Shown: piece after piece, positions 27,592 through 37,051 of the stretch
Position numbering within the stretch: the stretch's first letter is position 1
How the letters are laid out: each line of letters opens with the position of its first letter
Assembly: GCA_963714205.1 (NCBI GenBank)
Contig: CAVQNQ010000003.1
Location: 1-64,000 of the forward strand
DNA length: 64,000 nt
Direction of reading: 5' to 3'
Source of the DNA: CAVQNQ01 sp963714205
Lineage (GTDB): Bacteria > Acidobacteriota > Terriglobia > Bryobacterales > Bryobacteraceae
The notes under the pieces: model-generated
Database searches by the model: none
What the model was told of the DNA's origin: nothing
What the model saw: the letters and a program-made list of their open reading frames with translations, nothing else
Translations under genes and position numbers: made by a program

Positions 27592-27990
27592 ATGCCCCGC
27601 ACACGGCTCCTCTTCGCTTCCGCCTTTCTTTTAGCCGCGCTGGCGCCCTGGAGCACCGCGCTGCACGCCGACGACACCACCACGCTCAACGTCGTGGTCA
27701 AGACCCAGGGCGGCCACCCGGTGGACCGTGCCGAGGTCATCGTGCGTTGGCACGCCAACGCGAAACATCCCCGCGCCCGCTACGGCCGGGCCGTTTCCAC
27801 CACTTATGAAGTTCGCACCAATCAGGAAGGCGAGGTCAGTGTGCCTCCCATGCCTCAGGGCAGCATACTGGTCCAAGTCAATGCCAAGGGATTCCAGACT
27901 TTCGGCAAAGTCTTCGAGATTAACGAGGAAGAGAAAACCCTCGAAATCACGCTAAATCCGCCCCAGCAGCAGTACTCCGCCCATCAGTAA
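27592..27990 (+). CDS. Exported protein with carboxypeptidase-regulatory-like (Ig-type) domain
   Basis: The 132-aa protein starts MPRTRLLFASAFLLAALAPWSTALHA, a clear Sec signal peptide cut near ALHA-DD. The rest is one beta-sandwich: LNVVVKTQGGHPVDRAEVIV, YEVRTNQEGEVSVPPMPQGSILVQVNAKGF, LEITLNPP, the pattern of CarboxypepD_reg-like domains. A TATAAT at 27580-27585 lies only 6 nt upstream of the ATG, so the transcript may be leaderless. Its role is unknown; such domains often mediate binding at the cell envelope. Confidence 0.7.
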   Translation: MPRTRLLFASAFLLAALAPWSTALHADDTTTLNVVVKTQGGHPVDRAEVIVRWHANAKHPRARYGRAVSTTYEVRTNQEGEVSVPPMPQGSILVQVNAKGFQTFGKVFEINEEEKTLEITLNPPQQQYSAHQ

Positions 27991-28063
27991 CGGAAATCAC
28001 AATGCCGCGGTTTCAATGACCGGCGCGGGCGCACGGCAAGTGCGAGACTGTTGGTTAATTGAC

Positions 28064-29125
28064 ATGATTGCACTTCCGACTCTCAGATACATTCTCCCTT
28101 CCTTCATGCTCGCGGCGCTAGGCACCGCTCTGTGGGCCGATCAAGTCACTTTGGCGAACGGCGACGTCATCACCGGCGCGGTGGTCAAAAAGGACGGCGC
28201 CAAGCTCACGCTAAAGAGCGAGTTCCTCGGCGAGGTCACCATCCCCTGGACCGCCGTGAAGAGCCTGAAATCGGATCAGGAACTGTTCGTAGTCCTGCCC
28301 GGCGGCCATTTGGTATCCGGCAAGGTCTCCACCAGCGGGAATGCGCTCGAAGTGGCTGCTCCCACCGGCGCCAGTTCGGTCCCGCTCGCCGATGTCACCG
28401 ATATTCGCAATCCCGCCGAACAGCATAACTGGGAGCGCCTGGAGCACCCCGGCCTGCTGGAGCTGTGGACCGGACACTTCGATATCGGCCTGGCGCTGGC
28501 CCGCGGTAATGCGCGGACCGATACCCTCACCACCGCATTCGATGCCAACCGGGTCTCCCGCCACGATAAAATTACCGTGCATTTCGACGAGATCTACAGC
28601 ACGGCACGGATAAACGACCTTGTCAGCACCACCGCCAGCGCCGAGCACGCCAACTGGACTTATCAGCGCGATCTCGGCCCGCGTTTCTTCGTGAGCACTC
28701 TGAACGCGTACGACCACGACGCTTTTCAGGATCTCGATCTGCGCTTTGTGGCGGGCGGCGGAGTGGGAGTCAACGCCATCAAGACCTCACGCACCAGTCT
28801 CGGCCTGCTGGCCGGGGGCGATTACGAGCGCGAAGCTTTCACCTCCAACGTGACGCGCACTTCGGGCGAGTTCAATGCGGGCGACGATTTCCAGTACAAG
28901 ATTTCGAGCGCCAGTTCGATAACGCAGGATTTCCGCATTTTTCCCAACTTGACCAGCACGGGCCAGTATCGCTTCAGCTTCGATTTGAGCGCCGTCACGG
29001 CCTTGAAGAGATGGTTGGCCTGGCACGCCACCTTCAGCGATCAATTCCTCAGCGATCCGCTGTTCGGCCGCCAGCGCAACGACCTGATCCTCTCCACCGG
29101 TTTCCGCGTGAGCTTCGCGCGGTAG
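28064..29125 (+). CDS. DUF481 outer-membrane protein
   Basis: A 353-aa protein from the ATG at 28064; the upstream in-frame ATG at 28016 would put 16 odd residues before the signal peptide. The N-terminus MIALPTLRYILPSFMLAALGTALWA is exported. Residues 20-110 read LANGDVITGAVVKKDGAKLTLKSEFLGEVTIPW, a GDRITG-type beta domain. The C-terminal 240 residues show alternating amphipathic strands that end in GFRVSFAR with a terminal aromatic/Arg pattern, as in DUF481 (YdiY-like) beta-barrels. It converges on the rne/rng gene, with 10 bp between their stops. Confidence 0.8.
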   Translation: MIALPTLRYILPSFMLAALGTALWADQVTLANGDVITGAVVKKDGAKLTLKSEFLGEVTIPWTAVKSLKSDQELFVVLPGGHLVSGKVSTSGNALEVAAPTGASSVPLADVTDIRNPAEQHNWERLEHPGLLELWTGHFDIGLALARGNARTDTLTTAFDANRVSRHDKITVHFDEIYSTARINDLVSTTASAEHANWTYQRDLGPRFFVSTLNAYDHDAFQDLDLRFVAGGGVGVNAIKTSRTSLGLLAGGDYEREAFTSNVTRTSGEFNAGDDFQYKISSASSITQDFRIFPNLTSTGQYRFSFDLSAVTALKRWLAWHATFSDQFLSDPLFGRQRNDLILSTGFRVSFAR

Positions 29126-29135
29126 ACGTCCGCCG

Positions 29136-31738
29136 CTAGGCCAGGTCGAACTTCTCCTGGTGGAGCTGTTGATCGCTCTTGACGATCACGGTGCGCCCCA
29201 GAATCTCCTCGAGTTCCTGAAGGTAGCTGTTCTGGTTGGATTTGAGCAGCCTGGCCACGTCCGGCGCCACGCGCAGCATCACGTCCTTGCCTTCCACGGC
29301 CCTGGATATCTTGTGGGCTTCCTGCAGAATCTCGCCTACCACGGTTTGCGGGACTCTTCACGTAGCCCGCGCCCTCGCAATACGGGCAGGGCGTGCAGAG
29401 GGTGCGTTCGAGGCTCTGCTTGACGCGTTTGCGAGTGATGGCCACCAGCCCGAAATCGTTGAACTGCAGAATCTTGTTGGGCGCGCGGTCGCTGCGCATG
29501 GCTTCTTCGAGCGCCTGCATCACTTTCTGGCGGTTCTTGCGCTCGTCCATGTCGATGAAATCCACCACGATGATGCCGCCCAGGTCGCGCAGCCGGATCT
29601 GCCGCACGATCTCCTTGATGGCGTCCGTGTTGGTCTTGACGATGGTGTCCTCCAGCCGGTTGGACTTGCCCACGAACTTGCCCGTGTTGACGTCGATGGC
29701 CACCAGCGCCTCGGTCTGGTTGATCACGATGTAGCCGCCCGATTTCAGCCACACCTTGGGCCGCAGGGCCTTCTCCAGCTCGGAGGTGATGTTGAACTCG
29801 TCGAAGATGGGAGTCGACGCGGGTGTACATCTTGACGCGGTTGACCAGCGCCGGCTGGAAACGCTGCACGAAGCGCAGCACGCTCTCGTAGATCTCTTCG
29901 TTATCCACCCAGATGTTCTTGAAGGCTGGCGTGAGCTGGTCGCGCAGCACGCGCTCCACCACGTTCAGATCGTGATGCACCAGCACCGGCGCGGGTTTGC
30001 GCTCGGCCTTCTGCCGCATATCCAGCCACAGGTTGTAAAGGAAAAGCATGTCGGCGCGCAGTTCCTCTTCGGAGCGGCCCTCGCCGGCGGTCCGCACGAT
30101 GAACCCTCCCGGAATGCCCGCGCGGTTCGATTGCAGAATGCGTTTCAGCCGGGAGCGCTCCTCGTCGCTGGGAATCTTGCGCGACACCCCGATATGGTCC
30201 ACCGTGGGCATGTACACCAGGAAGCGCCCGGGAAGGGCGATGTGCGAGGTGATGCGCGCGCCCTTCTGTCCCAGAGGCTCCTTGGCGATCTGCACGATGA
30301 TTTCCTGGCCTTCCCGCAGCAGGTCGCTGATGGAAGGAGTGCCGCTCTTCTCGGCGCGCGCGGCGGGCGCGGCGGCCGGCGAGGCCATGCGCGCTTCCGG
30401 AGCGCTCCGCGGAGCGGCGTCGGCAACGCGAGGCTCGCTCATCCTGGGTCCCATCGGCCGGGCCGCGTCCGGCGCACGGCCGTCCCGGCCTTTGCGCCGC
30501 ATACGCCGCGAAACGCGATGCAGGTAGCGTGGCCCCTGTTCCCGCAGCGTGGCCGTCAGGCTGGTGGGGATGCGGGCCGGCTCGGGACCTTCCTCTTCGA
30601 CGGCGCCTTCCGCCGCCTCGGCGATGACTTCAGCCGCGGCCTCGGGCTCGGCGGACTCCTCTTCCGATTCGAAGCCGCCCTCCACTTCGGCGGCCTCTTC
30701 AGCCGGTTCGGCCGCGTCCACCGGCGCCACGTCCACGTCTTCGGCCGTCTCGGCGGCCGGCTGGTTCGCGATTGCTTCAGCGGACGCCTCGGGAAACGCC
30801 TGGACTTCGAGACCTTCGGCTTCCGCGGCATCCTCCGCTTCGGGCTCTTCGTCCGGAGTCTCGGTCCCGATCCCGATCCCGTTCTCGGTTTCCTCGGCCG
30901 CTTCGGCCACCGCCAGGACCAGCTCAGCCTGGGGCTCGGGGGCTGGTTGCGCGGCCATGGATGCGGGCGTCTCAACCGCCTCGGGAGCGAGAGGCTCTTC
31001 CTCTACCGTCTGCTCTCCCGCGGGTGGTTCCAGCGCGCTGTCCCGCGGCATCGTGTGCTTGGCCAGAGACTCGCCCGGCAACACCAGAAAATCATCCCCC
31101 GGCGCCACCGCGGCAGGGGTTGCGGGAGCCGCGGGAGATTCGATCGCTTCACTCCTCGAGGGCACGGGGGTCTCCTGGATCGGCCGCTGTCCCGGCGAAT
31201 AGAACTTGGAGTCCGGCAGCCCCCGGCCGCCCCGGCCGCGCCGGCGCCGCGAGTGGCGTCCCCGGCGGTCCCGGTCGTCGCGGCGCTCGCGTTCGGGCCC
31301 CGGGGCGCGAGCGGCGGCGATCACCGGCTCCCCAACGAGTCCCGCCGCGGGTTCCGCCACGGCGGCGATCTCAACCGGGACGGGAGCCTCTTCCTCTTCC
31401 GCCTCGACCGCGCGGAGCGCCTCGACAGCCTGAGTGGGCGGAGGCTCCGTGTGGTCCAATTTGAGGACTTTATCCTCAACCGACGTCACAATCTTGTCGT
31501 ATTCCTCGTTGTCCTCAAAAAAGTCCGAGACGTAGAGGAATGCATCGCGGTCCAGGCCAATATCCACGAATGCCGATTGCATGCCCGGGAGCACCCGCGT
31601 CACCCTGCCCTTGTGGATGCTTCCGGCCAGCGAGTATTCGTTTTCGCGCTGATGATAGACTTCGACGACCTGATCGTCTTCCAGGACCGCTACGCGGGTT
31701 TCGTGGCGGTTGGCGGAGATCACCAACTCTTTGGACAT
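29136..31738 (-). CDS. Ribonuclease E/G with large acidic insert, two frameshifts
   Basis: Starts MSKELVISANRHETRVAVLEDDQVVEVYHQR, as in RNase E/G. The S1 domain (about 35-95) is interrupted by a Pro/Ala/Glu-rich insert of about 370 residues (95-468) and resumes at SISDLLREGQEIIVQIAKEPLGQKGARIT. The catalytic part includes VDNEEIYESVLRFV, then, in a second frame entered near 29815, GGYIVINQTEALVAIDVNTGKF and GGIIVVDFIDMDERKNRQKV with the metal-binding aspartates. The zinc-link CTPCPYCEGAGYVKSP follows. Near 29352 the frame shifts again to VVGEILQEAHKISRAVEGK, ending at 29136. The corrected length is about 866 aa. The enzyme cleaves single-stranded RNA in mRNA decay and rRNA maturation. Such a core gene is unlikely to be truly broken twice. 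Confidence 0.85.
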
Positions 31739-31998
31739 CTACTTCCTCCCCGGGGCATGGAGAGATGGGACGAAACGGCGGGTACCCTGCGTGGGTTTCG
31801 GCATCCCCTATCGCTGGGGAAGCCCTAGCTACACGTACTCGAAGCTCACGCTGGCCGAAGGTGGAGCCACATACCTCAAACACCATCCGGCCGGGAACCG
31901 CGCCTCTACAATCGGGCCAGCGCCTCGCGCCACATCCCGACGGTCTCTACAGGCTCCCGATAACCTTGAATTTCTTTCGGACGGGCAAGCCCGCCCGG

Positions 31999-33093
31999 CT
32001 AGTTAACAAACCTTCTGAGGCGGACGTTATTCACCAGCCCCAGCATCATGAAATTCGACCAGATACTTGAACCGCCGGCGCTCATGAAGGGAAGCGGAAT
32101 ACCCGTCACGGGCATCCGTCCCACCACCATTCCCACATTCACGAGCATGTGGAACAGCAACAGAGCCGCGACGCCCATGCAGATGTACATCCCGGCCCGG
32201 TCAGGCGCCGTTTGCGCATTTTGTACGATGCGCATAATCATCACGAAATACAGCGACAACACTAAAACCACGCCCACGAACCCATGCTCTTCGGCGAAGG
32301 CCGAAAAGATGAAATCCGTGTGCGGCACGGGCAGAAAACGAAGCTGCGTTTGGGTTCCCTTGCTGACGCCCTTGCCGAACATCCCGCCCGCCCCAACGGC
32401 GATCTGGGACTGGATCAACTGGTATCCAGTACCCTGCGGGTCCCGATCCGGGTCCATGAAGCTCACCAACCGCGCCTTTTGATAATCCTTCAGGAAATGC
32501 TGCCAAGTGACCGGCAGAACCAGCAGCGTCACGACCGCGATCACCGCCACGTACTTCCACCGCAATCCTGCCAGGAAACATCCCCCGGTCAGGACCGCGA
32601 GATACGTCAGGGAAGTCCCCAGGTCGGGCTGTTTCAAAACCAGAGCCGTGGGAACCAGGACCATGCCCGCCAGGGTCAGCATTTCCCGAGTTTCCAGCTC
32701 GTCTTTCTTTAAATCCTTCAGATAGCGGGCTACCAACAATATTATCACCAGCTTGACGAATTCCGATATCTGGAAATGAAAGCCTCCCGGCAATCCGATC
32801 CACCGCTTGGAACCGAAAATCTGATCGCCCACCACCAGGGTGCCCAGCAGGGCCACTACCGAGACCCCGTACATGATATGTACGTTGTGCATCAGGCTGT
32901 GATAATCCGTGGTCAAGATGCCCCACATCAGGATCAGCCCTCCGCCGATGTAAACAATCTGCTTCCACCATGCGCTGTGGTAAGGCGTGTCGATGGTGGC
33001 GCTGTAGATTTGCAACACGCCGAAACCGCAAATCAGCAGAACGATCAGCAGCAGGCTCCAATCCAAGTCGCGTGTGGAAAACTGGCGGGCCAT
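31999..33093 (-). CDS. rodA: Peptidoglycan glycosyltransferase RodA
   Basis: A 364-aa SEDS protein with about ten membrane segments. Diagnostic sequences are SKRWIGLPGGFHFQISEFVKLVIILLVARYL, LKQPDLGTSLTYLAVL (with the catalytic-site Asp) and the late GMVVGRMPVTGIPLPFMSAGGSS. RodA polymerises glycan strands with PBP2 in the elongasome. It is the last gene of the mre/mrd operon, and its ATG lies immediately after the mrdA stop. The 260 bp between it and rne/rng hold no gene that can be supported. Confidence 0.93.
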   Translation of the reverse strand: MARQFSTRDLDWSLLLIVLLICGFGVLQIYSATIDTPYHSAWWKQIVYIGGGLILMWGILTTDYHSLMHNVHIMYGVSVVALLGTLVVGDQIFGSKRWIGLPGGFHFQISEFVKLVIILLVARYLKDLKKDELETREMLTLAGMVLVPTALVLKQPDLGTSLTYLAVLTGGCFLAGLRWKYVAVIAVVTLLVLPVTWQHFLKDYQKARLVSFMDPDRDPQGTGYQLIQSQIAVGAGGMFGKGVSKGTQTQLRFLPVPHTDFIFSAFAEEHGFVGVVLVLSLYFVMIMRIVQNAQTAPDRAGMYICMGVAALLLFHMLVNVGMVVGRMPVTGIPLPFMSAGGSSIWSNFMMLGLVNNVRLRRFVN

Positions 33094-33094
33094 A

Positions 33095-35128
33095 TCAGGG
33101 ATTTACCGGTCCGGGCGCGGATGCGGGGCGGGCGGACTCCGGGACGGGGGAAGCCAGCACGGCGGTATCCGCCGCGGGCTGTCCAGCGGGCGCAGCCGCT
33201 GCAGGCGCGGGCCGTGCCGCGGGCGCTTGGGTTCCAAGCATTCCCAGATTGGCCATTCCAGCCACCCGCGCCTCCACGGCCTGTTTTTCCTGCTCCAGTG
33301 CCGCCAGCCTGGTCTTCTTGTTGAAATATGCCACCATGACATCGCGCACGATAGGCGCGGCGAACTGCCCGTGTTCCCCATGCTCGAACAGGCACACTAC
33401 CACGATCTCCGGCGCCGAACGCGGCGCGAAACCTTCAAACCAGGCGTTGTCGCGCATGTCCTTGGAGTGGCCCGTTCCGCTGGCTTTCAGGTAATCGTTG
33501 GAGGCGAGCTGCGCCGACCCGGTCTTGCCACAGACCTCGACATAAGGCAGGCGCGCGCGTCCGCCGGTTCCTCCGCCTTCATTGACCACGCCGTACATGC
33601 CGTCGATAATGTCGTGAACGTTTTCCGGATTGAGCGTCCAAGTCACCGGCTCATAAGCTTTGGCGGGTCTTACCAGGTAGGGGCGGTGCCACACCCCGCC
33701 GACAGCCAATCCGCCAATGGCTCGCGCCAGTTGCAGTGGGGTGGCAGTCAAGGCGCCCTGTCCGATGGCCACCGAGGGCGTCTCGCCGGCATACCATTTC
33801 TGGCGGTAATTGCGCAGCTTCCATTCCTGCGACGGCATGATGCCGGAAGCCTCGTGCGGCAGGTCGATTCCGGTGGGATGCCCGAACCCCGCCAGGTCGC
33901 CATACATCGCGATATTATCGATTCCCGCCTTGCTGCCGATGGTATAGAAATACGAGTCGCAGGAATGCACGATGCCGTTATGCAGCGCCAGGGTTCCGTG
34001 GCCGGTGCGGACCCAACAATGGTAGTAATGTCCGTAGAGCGAGACGCCCCCGGGGCAGTGCACGGTGAACTTGTTGTCGATGGCGCCGCTCTCGAGGGCC
34101 GCCAGAGCCGTAAACGGCTTGAACGTGGAGCCGGGAGCCTGCTGGGCCTGGATCGCCTTATTCATCATGGGGTGGTCCGGGTTGTCGGCGATCTCTTTCC
34201 AATCCCTGGTCTTGATGCGGACGGCGAACTTGTTGGCATCGAAGGTGGGCCGGCTCACCATGGCCAGCACTTCGCCGCTGCGCGGATCGAGCGCCACCAC
34301 CGCGCCGTTGCGGCCGTCCATGGCCAGTTCTGCCACCGCTTGCAGGTCCAGGTCAATGGTAAGCTGGAGATCCTTGCCAGGTATCGCCGGCTTGGTCTTC
34401 AGTACTTGTCGGACCTGACCGCGGTTGTCCACCACTACCTGCCGCTGCCCGTCCACGCCCATGAGCGAATCGTTGTACTCGCGCTCCAGGCCGAACTTGC
34501 CGATTACATCTCCAGGATTGTACTTGGCGAATTCGGGGGAATCCAACTCCTCTTCGCTGATCTCACCCGTATAGCCGATCACATGGGCCATCATCCCGTT
34601 CTGCGGATAGAGGCGCCGCTGCGCCTCGATTTTAACGAGCTCCGGGAAAAAGTCGCGATGCGAATCCACGAAAGCCAGGTCGCCGGGAGTCAGTTCCTCC
34701 TTGATCACGATGGGCACGTACTTGGGTTGGGAGCGGAAACGGTTCACGCGGGACACCAGATCGTTGTAATCCAGGTCCAGACCTTGAGCGATCGCGGCGA
34801 GGTGCTCTTCTTTCAGGGTTTCGCGGGCCAGAATCAGGCTGAAAGAGGCATAGTTTCCGACGATCACGCGCCCGTCGCGATCCAGGATGCGCCCCCGGGG
34901 AGCCAGCACGGGAACCGATTTAATGCTGTTCTGCTGGGCCCGCTCGTCGTAGAAATCGGGATGCTGCACCTGCAGGTTCCAGAAACCGGCGATCAGGAAC
35001 AGAAAGATGGCGACGGTAACATACTGGAATACCGCGATTTTGCTCGCTGGAAACGGTGTATCGTCGGGCAACTGAGGCGGTTGATCGACCTCGTGTTCGA
35101 GATTTGGATCGGTCGGCCGGAAGATCAC
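33095..35128 (-). CDS. mrdA: Penicillin-binding protein 2 (elongation transpeptidase)
   Basis: A 677-aa class B PBP. One N-terminal membrane anchor (IAVFQYVTVAIFLFLIAGFWNLQV) is followed by the dimerisation domain (RGRILDRDGRVIVGNYASFSL). The transpeptidase domain has the nucleophile in GSTFKPF (S-x-x-K), a second motif in HSCDSYFY and KTGSAQ as third motif. The last 60 residues are Ala/Pro-rich. It crosslinks lateral-wall peptidoglycan with RodA. It lies between mreD and rodA, the classical order, so it is most likely mrdA and not ftsI. Confidence 0.93.
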   Translation of the reverse strand: MIFRPTDPNLEHEVDQPPQLPDDTPFPASKIAVFQYVTVAIFLFLIAGFWNLQVQHPDFYDERAQQNSIKSVPVLAPRGRILDRDGRVIVGNYASFSLILARETLKEEHLAAIAQGLDLDYNDLVSRVNRFRSQPKYVPIVIKEELTPGDLAFVDSHRDFFPELVKIEAQRRLYPQNGMMAHVIGYTGEISEEELDSPEFAKYNPGDVIGKFGLEREYNDSLMGVDGQRQVVVDNRGQVRQVLKTKPAIPGKDLQLTIDLDLQAVAELAMDGRNGAVVALDPRSGEVLAMVSRPTFDANKFAVRIKTRDWKEIADNPDHPMMNKAIQAQQAPGSTFKPFTALAALESGAIDNKFTVHCPGGVSLYGHYYHCWVRTGHGTLALHNGIVHSCDSYFYTIGSKAGIDNIAMYGDLAGFGHPTGIDLPHEASGIMPSQEWKLRNYRQKWYAGETPSVAIGQGALTATPLQLARAIGGLAVGGVWHRPYLVRPAKAYEPVTWTLNPENVHDIIDGMYGVVNEGGGTGGRARLPYVEVCGKTGSAQLASNDYLKASGTGHSKDMRDNAWFEGFAPRSAPEIVVVCLFEHGEHGQFAAPIVRDVMVAYFNKKTRLAALEQEKQAVEARVAGMANLGMLGTQAPAARPAPAAAAPAGQPAADTAVLASPVPESARPASAPGPVNP

Positions 35129-35183
35129 AAGCAGGGCGAAGGGGGTGTCCGCTCACCTTCTATTCTACTACGCGGGCCGCCCG

Positions 35184-35717
35184 CTACACCGCCAATCGCA
35201 GCCGGTCGAGAAAATGGAACAGCGAGACCCCCACCACGGCGTTGAGTACGCCCAAAATCAGCATTCTCTGCGTTTCGAAAGCCAGTTGCTGGCCCAGCAA
35301 GGCGCGCGCCATCACCCAATAAAGAAACTGGTGAAAAACGTAAAAGAAGAACACCAGCAGGAAGCGGATGGCGGGATGATCCACATCGAGCCGCACCCCC
35401 ACGGAGGCGGCAAAGTATCCTACCAGCGTCTTGACGATTCCGAACATGCCCAGCGGATTGCGCGAGAGAGAATCCTGCGCCAGCCCCACCAGTGCGCCCA
35501 CCAGCAACCCGGTGATCTGGCTGCGCCGCATGAGGGCGAAGTAGACCACCACCAGCAGGGGTAATTCCAGGAAACCCAGGAACTGGAAGAAGAGCGGGAC
35601 GTAGACCTGGAACAGGATGGCGGCCAGAGGGATCGCCAGCATGACCCATACGCGGAATCGCGAGGCCTGCCTTTCCTGCTGTTTATTCAGCAGAAGCCGT
35701 TCGCCTGAGTAACTCAT
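35184..35717 (-). CDS. mreD: Rod shape-determining protein MreD
   Basis: A 177-aa protein with about five hydrophobic segments (VMLAIPLAAILFQVYVPLFF, LPLLVVVYFALMRRSQITGLLVGALVGLAQDSLS, LLVFFFYVFHQFLYWVMARAL). The LVGLAQDSLSRNPLGMFGI motif is typical of MreD. It is a membrane part of the elongasome that links MreB/MreC to RodA-PBP2. Its ATG overlaps the final base of the mreC stop, implying coupling. Confidence 0.85.
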   Translation of the reverse strand: MSYSGERLLLNKQQERQASRFRVWVMLAIPLAAILFQVYVPLFFQFLGFLELPLLVVVYFALMRRSQITGLLVGALVGLAQDSLSRNPLGMFGIVKTLVGYFAASVGVRLDVDHPAIRFLLVFFFYVFHQFLYWVMARALLGQQLAFETQRMLILGVLNAVVGVSLFHFLDRLRLAV

Positions 35718-37021
35718 CAGCGTCCCGGCGCGGCCGGCTGCGTGGCCGGCCGGCTTGCCCCGGCCGGTGGCGGCGCCGGGGTGGTGGTTCGCGGCGCCTG
35801 GGGAGCCTGACTACCGGACGTCTGGTTCGCCGGAATGGTGCCTGGCATCGCCTTCGGCGTGGCGGGTGGGGCGGTCTGCACGGTCTGGGCCCCGGCGGCC
35901 GGCGCACTCGGGCGAGGCGCACCGGGTACTGGCGGCTGTCCGGCGGGCGTCTGCCCCGGCACGGCCTTAGCGCCGGCGTCCGTTGGCAGTGGCAAGTTGA
36001 AGTCGGGCGGCTTCGACCCGGGCAGCCCCTCTCCGAACTTGTGCCCCTGGGCGTCGCCGACGGCCTTATACCGCTCGCGCAGCTTGTCGGCCTCGGTACC
36101 GGTATTGGCGGCCGGAGTTACTGCCGGTGCGGCGCTGCCAGCGACGGCCGGCGGCGGCGCGGCGATATAAACCGGCTGGTTGGCCGGCGGCGTATCCGGA
36201 ACGGGCTGGTGGGCGCCTTCGAGCAGGATCAGCACGTCTTCCACGCCGTGCTGCATGGCGGCCGGCTGGACATCGATTTCCTGAAAGGGCTGCCCCAGCC
36301 GGACGGACTTGACCACGCCCACCGGGAAGCCGCGTGGAAAAACCCGATCGTCGCCGGACGTGTAGAGCCACTCGCCGGGATCCACCTTGTCCTCGGGCGG
36401 TACGTAGTCCAGTTTGCATACCGGGGTGCCCTGGCCTTTGAGCGTCCCGTGAGTCTGGTGTTTCTGGGAAATCACGCCTGCGGCAAACTCCGGATCGGTA
36501 ATCAGCAGGACCTCGGAGGCTGTCGGGTAAGCCGCCGTAACTTTTCCCACGATGCCTTCCGATGTGATGACACCCATCCCGCGCTCGACGCCGGCAACCG
36601 AGCCGCGATCCACGAAGAACACCTTGGAGACCGATCCCGCGCCGGCTCCGATCACGCTCGCCGCCAGGGTCCTCGAAGGCGTAGTTTTCTGGAATACCTC
36701 CAAAGCCTTGGCGCGGTCTGCCATGTTGAGTTCGTTTCTGAGAAAGATATTCTCGACCTTGAGGCGGTCGAGATCGGCTTTCAAGCGGTGGTTCTCGTCG
36801 TTGGTATCATGCAGCAGAATGTAGTTGCGCACCAGACCGATGCTCCCGCTGCGCACAGCCTCGAGGACCCGCGCCGCGGGGGTGATCGCCGTCACGGTCC
36901 ACAAGCGAATGACCGGCACGTCCTGCCCGTTCTTCACCTGCATGGCGAGCAGAACGAGCTGGGCGAAGATCACCAGCAGCAGGACGGTGATGTTCCGGTA
37001 CCGGTTGAGAAAGTTTTCCAT
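35717..37021 (-). CDS. mreC: Rod shape-determining protein MreC with long Pro/Ala tail
   Basis: A 434-aa protein. It has an N-terminal membrane segment (ITVLLLVIFAQLVLLAMQV), a coiled coil (about 70-110, NDENHRLKADLDRLKVENIFLRNEL) and the MreC beta-domains (about 120-275, including VFFVDRGSVAGVERGMGVITSEGIVGKV and DPGEWLYTSGDDRVFPRGFPVGVV). After about residue 285 comes a tail of some 150 residues rich in Pro, Ala, Thr and Gln, which is not found in most MreC proteins. It organises elongasome components in the periplasm. It follows mreB by 30 bp. Confidence 0.93.
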   Translation of the reverse strand: MENFLNRYRNITVLLLVIFAQLVLLAMQVKNGQDVPVIRLWTVTAITPAARVLEAVRSGSIGLVRNYILLHDTNDENHRLKADLDRLKVENIFLRNELNMADRAKALEVFQKTTPSRTLAASVIGAGAGSVSKVFFVDRGSVAGVERGMGVITSEGIVGKVTAAYPTASEVLLITDPEFAAGVISQKHQTHGTLKGQGTPVCKLDYVPPEDKVDPGEWLYTSGDDRVFPRGFPVGVVKSVRLGQPFQEIDVQPAAMQHGVEDVLILLEGAHQPVPDTPPANQPVYIAAPPPAVAGSAAPAVTPAANTGTEADKLRERYKAVGDAQGHKFGEGLPGSKPPDFNLPLPTDAGAKAVPGQTPAGQPPVPGAPRPSAPAAGAQTVQTAPPATPKAMPGTIPANQTSGSQAPQAPRTTTPAPPPAGASRPATQPAAPGR

Positions 37022-37051
37022 GGTCCCGGCGGTCTGGGAACGCGCTCACCT

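Noticed and set aside
29756..31828. A 690-aa plus-strand frame opposite rne/rng
   Set aside because: Composition is typical of an antisense shadow (His/Arg/Leu-rich) and the opposite strand encodes RNase E/G.
31739..31998. Possible small genes between rne/rng and rodA
   Set aside because: Frames on both strands lack start signals and family resemblance, and they run into neighbouring genes out of frame.
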